The notes under the pieces were generated by a model. It saw only the letters and a program-made list of their open reading frames with translations. It did not search any database and was not told the DNA's origin. Positions 13,102 to 25,977 of a DNA stretch of 64,000 nt are shown piece after piece (within the stretch, counting starts at the first letter, position 1; the number at the start of each line of letters is the position of its first letter). Both the position numbers and the translations under genes were made by a program. Source of the DNA: Sitta carolinensis (taxonomy: Eukaryota > Chordata > Aves > Passeriformes > Sittidae); NCBI GenBank assembly GCA_032173965.1, contig CM063284.1, positions 104,160,410-104,224,409 on the forward strand. The letters are read 5' to 3'.

Positions 13102-13480
13102 GGCGCCGCGCCAGGCGGGAGCTTGTGCGGCGCGGTCCGAGGTCCCGCCGGCGGCAGCGCGATCCGGGCCATTGCCCGCCGACAGAGCGCCCTCCGCCCG
13201 CCCTTCCCGCCGCCTTCCCGCCGTGTCGCCCCCGGCCGTGTCCAGGGGAGCGACAGCTCGGTGCTGCCGCCCGGCGCGGTGTCAGCCCGGCGGCCCGAGG
13301 CTCGCCCGGGGCCGGTGTTTGCGCCCGGGCCGTGCCCCCGGGGACTGGCGGCTCCGGGGCGGGGGATGTGCGCGCGCGCCGCCGTATGGCTTTATTTTGG
13401 CTTTTACTGTTTTGTTTTTGTTGTGGAAAAGCCCTGCTTCCCAGCTGTGAGGGCTGGCTCTTCGAACTGCTTGTTCCGAG

Positions 13481-16400
13481 CGTCCGGGCAATGGTCATGC
13501 CAAAAAAGCAATTATGGGAAGTTAACAAAAGACACGTCAAGGATTCGAAGAGATTTCCCTTTCTCGGCGCCGCCAGAGCTGCCTCAGGCCTGCTCATTGT
13601 CCTTTGGACTGCAGGCAAATCTGTGGCACCTGTGAAACTAGCTCTTTCCTTATTTATTTTTCTCTTAATTTTTTTTTTTTTCTTAGAGGTTAGTTTAAAT
13701 TGGTTTGTTCTGTTTTTCTTCTCCTATAAGGTCATTTTTATAAGGAGGAAAAAGAAGTTTTCACACTGAACTCAAGTTACTTTTTTTCTTTGCAAAAGCT
13801 TTAGAAACAGCCTTTCTAGGAAAACATAAAATTTGACTTTGCATGGCAGCTCTTTGGGTAGTAGGAGAAGGCCATGGATCGGCGGGTGCTCATTCCTAGC
13901 TCTTGTGGCATAAAATCCATGGAGAGGCATTGTTTTGAAACAAGTTCCTCCATGGATGCACGTAAGGAGGGATATACCCATAATTGGGACCAGTGGGAAA
14001 GACTGGAAGTGGATTTGTGGACTTCACGTTGCAGTTGTTAACCGGGGCAATATCTCAGGTTTGTCCACAAATTTTGGCTGCCTTTACCACTTGAAAATTC
14101 CTGATACGTGTTCCAGGTGGTAGTGGGTTAAAATTTGCAAAAAGCAGTGTAGTGGAAGAAAACCCCCACAGCTTTCTCTGCCGGTAAAACTTCAACACAC
14201 CTGAAACAAGGCTGTATCTGAAAGGAGGGCAGGTGATTCACCTGAGCTCAAATCTAATGGATAGAGCAACTTGCTTTTGTAACAAATAACCTGGTGGCCT
14301 ATAAGATGATCATGTGTATTAGTATTAGCTGCTGCTTGCAAGCAGAAGTAGGTGGTGTGGAAGGCAATATGTAGCTTTCTGCAGTTTTTATTTTTCCTTT
14401 GTGTGTTCTTGAGGCTGTGTTTTTAAGAGTTATTTAATCTGCTAGAGCTGCATCAGCACTGTTAGTTGTATCTCACAAGCAGTTCAAACTGCTTCACGCT
14501 GAGCAACTTTGGCATCTGTGCAGCTCCTTGGGTAAGTAGTGGTGTACGTGTGCATCAAGATATGTCTGTGCCAACAGGTGGGAACAGCTTGGTTTAGTCA
14601 GAACAAGTTCAGCTCTGTCTGGACCCATCTGCACAGACATGCTGTGTTTGTAAAACTGGATTCCAAAAAAGGGAGAGAAATTTACCTAGGTTTTTAATTA
14701 CTCCATGATTGTCCAACATCATCACAGTTTTCAGTGGTGGTGCACACGTGTTTCTCTCGTGTCACATTGCCACGTGTAATACCTTGCACAACTCATTGTA
14801 TGTTTCTTTGCAAGTGCTTTGCTTTGAGGTGCTGGAACTATGTTTGCCTAACTGCTGAAGTTTCCAAGGCAATGTTTTGGGCATAGAAACTATTAAAGGA
14901 AGTACTCTGGGAAATCAGGACCCAGGAAAACCAGGCTTGTGGACATTTGTTACATTGGTCTTTTCATTCCAGTTTCCCATTTATTAACTAGATAGCCTTT
15001 TCCCCCCACCCTGAGATTGTTATGAAAATAAATCCATTGATTCTCAGATACCATTGAAATATTTGTGATACAATTTATTAAATTGTAGTCAGAACAGAAT
15101 TAAGTAACACCAAGTTAAACAGGACGTGCCTGTGGCAGTAAGAGTAAAGCAATGCAACAGGTGAATAAATATGTCCATAGTAAAATAGGAATCACTACTG
15201 TTGGCCACAGCTAACCTTCACCTTTTCTAGTCCATGACATTGAGTAGTTTCAGTGTATCAGAGGAGAGGCTACAGAAGGCAGATTTGAGGTAATATTTCC
15301 CAAAAAGTGTTCCATCCAGATATTTAATAGTTCAATACAAGCACTGGAGGAATAGTTTAATAGAACTTCAGAGTTTATTACTGACCTAGCTGTATAGTCT
15401 TTACACTGGTATAAAAGTTTAATATCTTCATAGAACTAAAATTCTGTAATGCCATTTGGGTGGCAGAGAAGCATGTTGAGCTGTGAATTACATAAAAATG
15501 CATTGATTTTAATTTTTTTTCCTTACATATTTTATTTAAAATCCTCTTGTGCTTGGAAAATAAAAACCCCACAAAAATTCCTGTTTTGGTACCATTCATT
15601 ATTTTATATCTTTCTGCATGGCTGTCTTTTGAAAGAAAATTTCTCACTCTTTTCCTATGAGAATTACTCCCAACTTTTGCTCATTACCCTGTTTTTCTCC
15701 CAAGTGTATTTAATCCTAGTGTTTGGTTTTTCAGTAAAGGTGACTTATGCTGCTTGCAGTATTTCAAACAAGGTTATGCCTCTGATTAGAATATATATGT
15801 ATTTGATATTACTTACTCCCTGGTCTATTTTTGTATGAAATCCAGCATGTTAGCCTTTATCTTTGGCTGCTGCTGAATACTGAGCATGGGGGTCTACCAG
15901 CTTTGGAGATTGTATAGCTTGCATGAAGTTTCTATTCTGCATGATTTCCTATTCATATCAGTGCTGAATCTTTTGTCATTGCATTGTTCACTCATGTAAC
16001 AGCAGTAACAGTGAACTTATTCACAAATTTTCCTTTTTCCAGATACATTTCTGATATCTGCAGACTCCATCACTGTTCTTTACCTGTCCCTGTTTTCCCT
16101 CTCCCACTGGTCAAAGTTATTATATTAAAAAACACTGGACTAAGTAGAGGATGCAGATGTGCCGTGCTGTCAACCTTTTGTCATAATTAAAAAAAAAAAA
16201 ATTATAATTTAACCTTACAGTTTTGATTCACTTACTCCAACCAGATATTCATCCATGATACTTCTTTGCTTTTTTTCCCTAGCAGTTTCTTAGTTTCTCC
16301 GGTTGCATGGAAGCCTGTCAAATACCTTTCTGAAATCTGAATAAATTATGTCAACCAGCTGTGCTCTCACAATTAGAACTCACTTTGCTACCTTTGTGCA

Positions 16401-18659
16401 AGGGCAGAAAGGGTAAATCGAAGTCATGAAGACAATTCTAAGGTTTCAGAACTTCTGCATGATAGACTATGCAACCTAAATATGCTTTTCACTTGTTTTC
16501 TGTGTGCATTCTTGTGGTTATCAAAGATCAAACAAGTGCAAAAATCTCAGGAATTCTTTATGTAAAATTATACTGATTCCTGAATGCTACAGCATCGTTT
16601 TTGCAAGCTTTTGGTTCTCAGCAAGGACTCTAGGATGGACTCAAGAAGGTAAGGGGTAGTACTTGGGATTCCTGACTAGGATCAGCTGCTGGAGTGACCT
16701 CTGCTTGCCACTGGGGTTTGCAGACGTTTACTGCCAAAGAAGAGCAATGGCTTCTCTGGCAAGATGTAGTGCTGTCTCTCTGGGGCCTCCTTCAGCTATT
16801 CCCTGTGCCAGCCCTTTGCTCCCTCATCTGCACGTGGTCCTCCCTTATGTCTATGTTTAGTGCATAAGCATATGGAAATAGAGTAATATTATTACTGTAG
16901 AGACAGCTTAAGTATATTCAGTGATGTTAGTTATGATTATAAGACAGTGCAGAAACTTCTTAAGTGGTGTAATCACTTCCACTCTGACACTAAAATCTCT
17001 GTAGCTTCCTCTGGGGAGTGGTTTGTGAAACTTGCATTAACGTAAATGAAGTTTTGTTTCCGTAGTTTGAAGACAACCCTTTGTGTAAAATTAAAGATTT
17101 TAAAAAAATAGTGAATTGTAGGTTTAGTCTTGCTTGGAGTTAAGTCTTCCCTTTCAGGTTTTAACTTGAAAGTACAGGAGCAGATCTGATGTATTCCTTT
17201 CAGTGATGCAGAAATTATAATTTCTGTTCATTTTCATTCACAGGCACATTTTATGACTGCTTTGTCCTCTTGTCTAAGAGGGGGGCTCTGTCTCTGTTTT
17301 CTTTTGTAGTACACGAGTGAGTACAACAAAATTAGCATGACAAATGGCACAATTGTTGACAGTCTCAGCTTAGCTCTGGAACTTGGGGCATGAAAGGAAA
17401 CAGATACCTCTTTCCTGAAATTCGAAACTGTGGATGCAATTTATACAATCGGGTTTTCCTTATCTGTAAGAAGTCAAGCAGGTAAATCAGGTATGGCTGA
17501 CCAAAAAAAAAAAAAACAAAAACAAAACAACAAGTTTAAGGTTTTTTTTTGTTTTGTTTCAATTGTGGAATGTCTAACTTGCTTTTACCACAGACTGGTA
17601 GTGCATACTGAAGGAAGGCAAGGTGGGAGATTTACTGCAAGGCACCCAAAACAAGAGTGACCTTGCTTAGCTGATTTAGACAGTCTAGTATTTAGTTGGA
17701 CAATCTTCACTTAGAGCTGTGCATCAGCAAACTATATCTAACTGTACAAAAATCATTGTATAAAGCAACATAAACAGAGCCAAAGAGTTCTCTGCACTTG
17801 GCAGCTGATTTTTTCTCAGGGTCGAATATGAGTTTTGAATGAAATAACTATTTTAATATAAGTGCGCAGATACAGCTATTATCCTTTTCTGTTTAGTGTA
17901 GTCTACTCTAAAGGAAATAACATCATGGCTATCCAAATATTTGCTTGGTTGAGTCTACATTTGAAGTTTGGGGGGTTTTTTTTAAGAATTGTTTTTCAGG
18001 AACATTGTCTCTGAAGTTATTTCTGTCCTTACAAGACAAGGTTAAATTTGACTTCCAGAAGGACAAAAAATGTGAGTGAAATAATGCACTAAATATTACC
18101 TGGTAGAAGAAAAAAGGACATCACTAATTTAGAGAAAAAACCTAACTTGGAATATTCGTTATACCTATGAACTAAGGAAATAATGGTACCGCATCTTAAT
18201 ACTTTGGGAAATAGTAAGTTTTTGCTAAAGCACAGAGACACCTTTTCCTGTCATTAGGGTGAAAGGTTTATGTAGGAAATAAGAGTGCCTTCTGGGACTA
18301 CAGAATTTCTTGACTTTTTAGCAGAATATAAATGTAAGCGTTATTTATGAGGTATAATAGTACAGAAAAAACCCGTTCAGATATATAACCTCATGTTCAA
18401 CAAAGATTGAAAAGGACACAGATTAATTAAAAACCAGTATAATTTTATGACAGGTCACTGTTAAACATTGTGTACTGAATTTAGAAAAGCTATCACTGCT
18501 GTCTGTGCTGTACCTGCTCTGAATATATTCTGAGAGCTGTGTTTTCAAAATTGTCTAATTTGAATGTCTATAAGTTTTGCATCCACTTGATTGTTTTTGC
18601 TGCTGTTACTGTTTTACTAATCTTTGGTGTTACATGATTTAAAATTAATGCGACTATAG
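13481..18659. other. Intergenic DNA upstream of TGIF1
   Basis: AT-rich, non-repetitive-looking sequence with no supportable exon. A 129-codon open frame at 15449-15838 (plus) encodes a hydrophobic, low-complexity sequence without domain features. I treat it as chance. Confidence 0.55.
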
Positions 18660-18962
18660 AGTTGGAGATTGACTTTTTACAAGGGCTTTTACTAATAGGA
18701 CAAGGAGGAGTGGCTTTCAACTGAAAAAAAGAGCAGGTTTAGATTATGTTATAGGAAGAAGCCCTTCAGTATGCCAGTGGCGAGACATGCAACAGGTTGC
18801 CCAGAGAAACTATGGATGCCACATCACTGGAAGTGTTCAAAGCCAGGCTAAATGGGGAATTGAGCAATCTGGTTTAGTGAAAGGTGTTCCTGTTCCTGGC
18901 AGGGGGTTGAAACTAGATTATATCTGCAGTTCCTTCCAACCCAAACCATTCTGTGATTTTAA
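18660..18962 (+). mobile_element. CR1 LINE fragment, 3' end
   Basis: The sequence follows the well-known CR1 3' end: aggacaagg, a tract like GGTTTAGATTA, CAGGTTGCCCAGAGA, ATGCCACATCACTGGAAG, AGGGGGTTGAAACTAGAT, CCTTCCAACCCAAACC and the terminal ATTCTGTGATTTT. It is diverged and 5'-truncated, as nearly all bird CR1 copies are. CR1 is the dominant LINE of birds and reptiles. Confidence 0.88.
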
Positions 18963-21900
18963 GTGCAAACAGAATAATCTTGAGGTATTATGGAAGTGTT
19001 AGAGAGATTGAATGACCAGTCAAATTTACAGCCTTATGGAACAGCTTCTTCAATTGAACTTATAAATAAACTGTTCATGTTATAATTTAATGAGAATTTC
19101 TGTGCGTTGAAAAGATGCAATGCCTGCTTGTGAGGCTCAGGCTAAAGGAGCGTATTTGTAGAATAAGGGTTTACTGTGTCTATCTTGCAAGTGATAATAG
19201 TGAGCTGATCTTTTCAGCTGGGTGAAAAGTCATCAAACAATGACTAAAGACAGCCTTTCACTGCCGAAGTTGTGTAAGGTTTTTCAAGTGACAGCTACTG
19301 GGTGTTGGCTACCTATCTATAAAATCCTAGCCATAGCCTGAGGCCTTAGTCTCTCATGCAGGCAAATGCATGTTGAGATGATTTAGGATTGAATGCCTGC
19401 CTACAGTTATGATTTAGGGCATCAAGGAAGATCACTAAACCACTAAAGATGCATGTAGCCCATCCAAGAGGGAATATTACCAGCAATGAGAGAGTGAGAC
19501 AGCCTGATGAAAGTAATTTCATCAAGGTTTTGTTGGTTTTTTTGGAGTGGATCACATCAATTGGATGGGGGCTTCTGCTCTTTCACCCTCAGTACTTTTT
19601 GTACTATGGAAAATAAGTCAGGTGTCAGTGCTTGATTTTAAAACCCCAAGCCCGAGGGTTTGCAGACAAAGGAGGTTTGGACAGTGCAGAGAAATGGGAA
19701 TGCATGCTTTTTTTTGGTGGTACTGACACTTTGAGTCTGCGTGGTGCTTTCTGCTCCCTGTGTATGGTAACTATGAAGACACTAAAATCGTTGTTTTTCC
19801 TCCTTCCGTTGCAGTTAAGAGGTGTAGTAAGAGCTACCACCCTACTAGCAGCAAATATTAGACTCTCTTATACGTACTCCACCTCTGTGCACCTCATGAA
19901 CAAAACGTGATCAGTCCAAGTGGGGCTCTTTGCCTCCTGAGGAGCTGGAATTGAATCACCTGGGTGATAACAGTCTTATGACTTACCTGACTTGAGCTGT
20001 TCAGAGACAAACCTCGAGTGTGGACCTGTTTGATTAACTGGTTAATCCTGAGAAGTGTAACAAAAGGCCACAGCCGATTGGAATGCCTTTCAATCTTTCT
20101 GTTGTTTGCAACTTTGCAAGGTGCTAATTGTCTTACCTGTGGCATCTCTTCCAGTCTTTTGCAAGTGTGCCTGCAGCCACAAAATCCAGGGAAGCTGCAT
20201 ACAGCTAGGTTCTGGCTAGCATTTGTATTCTTAAATAGTGCTCGTTTAAGACTGACTAACTTCCCCTTCGAGGACGGAACTTTTTATCCTTAAATGTGAA
20301 ACGAAAATTTTTTAAGTTTCAAAAACACCTAATGTATTTTTGATTTGTTGGCTGAAAGCTAAGCGGTATTATCTCAGTGAGTGTGTTCACACCCATTTCA
20401 CTAGAAAAAACCTGCTGCCTGGTTCAGTCGCGTATGCCTACAGTAAACTATTGTGGACACAAATCACTATATAGCTGCGTACTATCAAATTGTTAACCTG
20501 TACCTACCTAATCACTGTTGTCATAACGTGCCTAAGTCATGATAAAATACAGAAATGCCCATTTGAGAGTGATTGTCGTGTGGATAGCAGGAGGTATGTT
20601 GCCATGAACAGAGAGGTTTTTTTTAGTTTCCCGCTTTAAATTGATTTTTTTTTTTTTTTAATCTGATCTTTAGCACAAACCACATATTTGAGAGACACAG
20701 AGATAAGGATTATCGCTGTCACATTATGAAAGTGACAGTACTTTTTGCTTGGTAATTAATCTGGTGGTAGTGTCATCCGCCAAAAAGCGGTTTCTCAAAT
20801 TGTTTGGTGTTTAGAAGTGGAATAGTTTACCTTGACTAAAGATTAACACTCTAACAACTATTACGCATTCTGAATAAGAGTGTTGAATGACTTTGTTACT
20901 CAGTATTTTTTAAATGCAAAAGTTTAAAGCTTGTTCTTTTCTTCTATAACCTTCTATAGAGATTAATTACTGAGAGAAAACTGCTGTTAAGCTGAAAACT
21001 TTCTGATAGTGCTGTACTGTTTCTTGCTTTATTTCACAGTAACGCCGTTAATTTGTATATAGACTTGTTATGAAAACATGGTAATTGATCCTATCAAACT
21101 GAAAGAATAACATGGAATGCATTTATCTAATGTTCTTTGCTGCCTTAATACCTGCAGCAGTTCAGACTGATATTCTGTTCTATGTGTATGAGTATGTTCT
21201 GAGATAACGAATATGTACATGCTTCTGAATATATAAACACCACAATCTAGTAACCTCTAGCAAGCTTCACTGTTGGTGTAAATCTTTGAACAAAATGCAA
21301 AGCAGAGGACATTAAGCACCGTTTGCATACACCTGTGTATGTGTAAATATGCACACAATGCTGTTAGTTATTTTATTTATGTTCTTCGTCTTACTGTGCT
21401 AATGATTATAATAATGCATGTCCAGATGGAAGATACTAGTCTGCAAATTTGGTGACAATAGTATTGTTTTTGGAAGGCTTAATGAATGGAATGCCTAGCA
21501 GAAATGATCACTCTGGTGTGCAATGTCTGCTGGGAAATGATAAGCCTCTGTAAAAGTTCTCTGTAGACCAGCCAAAATTTAAGTCCTGTCCGAGTGACAC
21601 ATGCCACGCTAAATTAACCCTGAGCACTGGTAACAGTATGATCTTGTCATTGTGACACTCCTGCTTCACTAACTGGCAGTAAGGTTTGGTGTTGGTGAAA
21701 CACCACACTAACATAGCCATGCTACTTTTCACTCTCAAATCAACTTTAGACTTTCCTGTCCACATACCGTCATGTTGCACATGGTCACTGCTAAGAAAGT
21801 CATGATGATTATTTTCAGCAGTAATACCTTCTGTTGAGTGGCTAAACGATTCATTAACTACTACTTCAGAAATAGTGTCCCTGTTAGAAATGTCCATTAA

Positions 21901-24900
21901 CCTTCAAAAGTGTGAAATTCAGTAGAAATAAGACGAAACTTGTTGGTGGCCCAGTGTAAGTAGTTTAAGGTAGCAGCAAGGCAAGCGGGTGTTGGTGAAG
22001 ATAGAAAAACAAAAGACCACCTGGGATTGTGAACAAATGGGGGACTCAGTATTACTCAAGTAGCCACAGTTAGGGTTTAGATGGTCTTAGGGGTTTTGAA
22101 GTGAGACCTTGGCCTAACTTATATTTATGGAAAAACTTCCGTGAGGCAAGGCGCTATAGCTTATAATTCTGCTAGCATTCAAAAATGCTACAATTCTCAT
22201 TAATTTGATTTCTGCTATATGAAAGGACCTGACCAGCAAATGAATAAAGTGTAACTTGCTTTGACAGAGCCAAAGGGAAATATAAAAGAGATATACTGGA
22301 GACAGGAGAATGAGATGTGCAGCAGAAGAAACAGTGAGGCTGCCCATGAATGCCTGGTGATGGCATATTGTGCTTTGCTGTCAGTCTGTTGACTCATGCA
22401 CACTTCAAAAGAGCTCTCAGGGGAGCCAGTTACACGAGTCACTGCCTGATGCATTGTAAATCACGGCAGTACATTTTTTTGTGTTTGGATGGGCCCTGAG
22501 TGTGCCTAATGCTGTTTTGAAACAGCACATAATGGCACTGGAACTTGGGAATTTCAGTGAAAGTGGGGCGGTGGAGGGATGAGGAAAACCTGCCCCTGCA
22601 TATGGGATCAGTCAGAGCTGCTTCATTGTTGGCTGGACATGTGTTCTTTAGCAGTTTGATGCTCTTGTTCAGAGCTGAGAAAGCAGCAGCAGCCATGAGC
22701 TTCGTGGAACTCAAACAGAAATGAAACCAAACAGCTTAAGTGTGGTCTGTCTCCGTGGCCTGTCCCAGGGATGTTGTACCCCTAAGAATTGGTCAGAAAA
22801 TAAGGCAAATGCTTCAGAGGGTCAGGTCAGGAGTGGTGCTGCCAGGTGCCACTTTAGCATGGAGTTTCCTCCTGGGAACAAAAAGTTCTCCTCTGAGAAG
22901 CAGGCAGCAAAGGGTTGGCACTGAACAAACCTTGAAATGCTGCAGCCATAACATTATAGGAGAACAAGGTCCGGAATTTTAGATAGGATTCCTGGGGAAA
23001 GGAGGTTTACATAAGTGTGTTGCCCTTGTCTGTTGGTCTGTGTGGGTTCCTCAGTAACTTCAGAAGTTATAGGACAGTTCCAGATAGATTTTACAGAATT
23101 CAAAGGAATCCCTTCACAGAAGGAAAGTCAGAAACAGGAGTTGTTTTGTTTTTTTAGTGACGAACCAACCAGGGGGAAATGTTGAGTTCCCCAAGCACAA
23201 GACAAAAAGTGGTGGAAGTTCGTATCTTAGTTGAAAGGGGACAATAAAAACATGAGACACAAAGCTGCAGGTAAACATGAAGAACATTTCACTCCCTGTG
23301 GAACTATTCGGGTATTTTAAATGATGTTTGATGAATCATTTGTGTTTTTAAAGCCAGAGTAGGGATGCTTGCAGTTTCAAGTCCATGTGCATAAGTACAG
23401 TGATTGCACAGATGATGAATGACTTAGTAACACCAAATCTGATGTCTCCTTAATTTCTCTCTGAAAACATTAAATCAAACAACATAAACCAACCATCCAC
23501 TAACAACGACAAAAAAAATCCACCACACCAAAATGAGTATTTGTCTTGGTGAAATTAGTTTTGTGCAGAAATGCTAAACCAGTGACTTTGTTCATTTGTC
23601 CTTAATTAGAATTCAATTTCCAGGGTCCAGCATGAAAAAGAGATAAGTTCAGTTGTCTTCTTTTTACAGTAGGTCACCAGTGGAATTTAAACAATGGGTA
23701 AATGATGACAAAGCTTTTATTTCAGTGACTGATAATATAACAATGCCTTCAACTATGTTGCTGGAAGTATTTATTTTTTATTTTAAATAGGTAATGGAAA
23801 TTAGTTTTCTCTTAAACTAGTGGAAGCAGTGGCTGTTCCTACAAACTCAAAGCATAGAACTGCCTCTGGAAGACTTGCAGATCAAAGAGGAGATGGTTAT
23901 GAAACATTAAAACTAACCATAATATCCAAGTCAGAGTTTATCAATGAACCTCTGGTGTTAGCAATTCATGAGCTTCCAGGGCTGTGTGGGCTTTTTGCCT
24001 CATGCTTTGGCACAGAGCATGAAGGAAATCCCTTTTCTCTTTGGAGTACCAAGGAGATAATTTTGATAGATTTTAAAATTAACAGGGGGGAGTATTTGCA
24101 AGGAAGTATGTTCAGCTTCTCATGTTGCTTTACAAAACACAAGAAAATTTTTTAGATATCCTTCCTTAGTTCAGTGATATCATAATTTCCTCGTACTCAG
24201 AGGACTCCCAATTTACTAACTTGTTCTTTCATGGTTATCAAAACTTGTAGAGTTGATGATCCCTTTTTGTTGATAGCAGTGATCACAGCAGTAACACTTT
24301 TAAAAGAGTTGCATCCAGCCATGCAGACACCAGTTTCCACACACCAGATTTTAACTTGGTTTTAGCTATTGTCTGCTATTTCCCGTGTCAGATTGTAGTA
24401 CTTGCAGTTACTAACTTACAGAACACTTGAAATACATCCAAAATATGAGAATAGTTGTCATTACAATATGCAGATTAAAAGTCAAGGGACTTGATTTCCA
24501 TATCTGATACTGAAGGACTCTGCACTCTAGGGAACTAGCAGTGGTCTTTCCATATCCATAAAACCAGAATGACTCTTACTGCTGGGTGAATGCTGGGGAA
24601 TAGGTTCTCTCCAGTTAACAATGCCATTTGTATTGCCACAAATATGACCAAGCTCACAAGTTTGCTTTTTGCTGTTTTGGTGTGCATACTTTGACTTCAT
24701 GTGAAACTGCGGTGTATGCTTAATGTTTCCTGGGTCTTGCTGCCTGGCAGGGTGGAAGCTGTCCAGGCAGCTCTCAAGTCAGACTGTAGCAAAGAAATGG
24801 TGCCCAGCATGTTGCCTGCAGACATACAAGTAGTTAATGGAGGGTCATATAAGAAAGTGCTTCCTTCATTGGATTGGCAGAAATTAATGGTGACACCTGT

Positions 24901-25384
24901 GCTTGCCACTTGGGCCTTAGAGAGGGTTAAAGGCTGAAAAATGATAAAGCACAACCTGGCCTCTGAGGAATAGAGGGAGGAGATGGTAAGCAGAAAGTCT
25001 TTGAAACAAGAGCAGGGAGTGAGGAGGGTCCCTGGTTTTGGGCTGTGTGGCTTGCAGACTGGCTACCAAGAAAATTGGCATCGAAGACAAAATGTATTTG
25101 GAGGCCTCAGAGAGCTTGTTTGGTACAGGTTTTATTTCTAGGAAATGAACATGGGTGTTTAGTTTAGATGGTCAGATAATGTGAGTATGCATGTGACTGA
25201 GTTTACTGCTTCTTTCCAGTTGTGGGTCAGTGACATCTCTGCTGGTGTATCTGCCCTAGTATGACTGAGTTACGGTTTACTGGAATGGTTCTGCAAGTGG
25301 TAGTGAATGGAGAACCTGCTAAAGAGACAAGACTTAAACTTCTTTTTGTGATCGTGCTACCTAGTCCTCCTCTGAGTCAGATAT
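18963..25384. other. Intergenic DNA, no gene recognised
   Basis: AT-rich unique sequence. A 129-codon frame from an ATG at 21897 (minus, to 21508) is the longest non-repetitive one here, but it shows no domain, splice or promoter support. No CR1 or LTR structure is evident. Confidence 0.5.
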
Positions 25385-25593
25385 TGTCCTAGGGTGATGT
25401 TTGTATCCCCATTTATGTGTTCTGCTATGTTGGATGTTATGTTCTGTGCCTGTGAGATTGTCTCTGAAGGACAAATGTTTTGTTTTGGTTCTGTTATCAG
25501 CCTGCTCCCCCCACAGCTGGCAGGACACAGAGAAGGGGCAGTACATAGTGTGACTTTTGGTTTTTGCTTGGCTCTAGCTCTGCTTTGCTCTAG

Positions 25594-25635
<42 letters not shown>

Positions 25636-25977
25636 CCTTTCTTGTAACTACTGGAACCTGCTCTGGACTGGGACCTGAGAACACCTTGTGGCCAGCAGCA
25701 GCCATCCCCAGCACCAGAGGGAGTGACAACAGAGCGACCGCCCCCAAGAGAGACTTGCTGCATTTGTCATTTTTTCAGAGCGGTGACAGAGTGTTGTCAT
25801 CTGGTATTGTTCATTTTGTGTGCTGGGGGTGCTGTGCCTGTTAAATAAACAGGTTCTTTCCACTTCTCTCGAGGAATCATTCCCAAACCAGTTGAGGGGA
25901 GGGACCGTGTGGGTTTGCTCTCTGGAAGGGTTTCCTTTTTTGGAGGTTTTCTCCCAAATTTACCCTAAACTAGGACA
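25385..25977 (+). mobile_element. Solo endogenous retrovirus LTR with 5-bp target duplication
   Basis: A complete 593-base solo LTR. It begins TGTCCTAG and ends CTAGGACA, a perfect 8-base terminal inverted repeat with the TG...CA ends of retroviral LTRs. It is flanked by the identical 5-base duplication GATAT (25380-25384 and 25978-25982). A poly(A) signal AATAAA lies at 25844-25849, about 130 bases before the right end, setting the plus orientation. There is no internal retroviral sequence, so the element has been reduced by LTR-LTR recombination. A 5-base duplication is typical of the ERVL class in birds (inference). A T40 run at 25596-25635 lies inside it. Confidence 0.9.
25596..25635. repeat. 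T40 homopolymer inside the solo LTR
   Basis: Forty consecutive T near the middle of the LTR at 25385-25977. Its length is probably polymorphic and hard to sequence exactly. Confidence 0.93.

Larger units (their letters stand above)
10480..13480. promoter_or_regulatory. TGIF1: CpG island covering TGIF1 first exons and promoter
   Basis: About 3 kb that is strikingly GC-rich and dense in CG dinucleotides, flanked on both sides by AT-rich DNA. It contains the MKSKKG coding first exon (ending 11165), the likely 5' leader and promoter upstream of it (11181 to about 11800), and a second candidate first exon ending at 12720. Long open frames on both strands here follow from the base composition and are not evidence of genes. 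Simple repeats and G/C runs are common (10493-10510, 10666-10682, 11573-11610, 12423-12452, 12511-12534, 13061-13101). Edges are judged by eye. Confidence 0.85.

Noticed and set aside
13123..13769. Long plus-strand frames (170-214 codons) at the CpG island edge
   Set aside because: Overlapping frames of similar length occur in several registers, as expected in GC-rich DNA, and the peptides lack domains. No splice or promoter logic supports a plus-strand gene.
15449..15838. 129-codon plus-strand frame with hydrophobic translation
   Set aside because: AT-rich, low-complexity hydrophobic composition, no domain and no splice context; consistent with chance.
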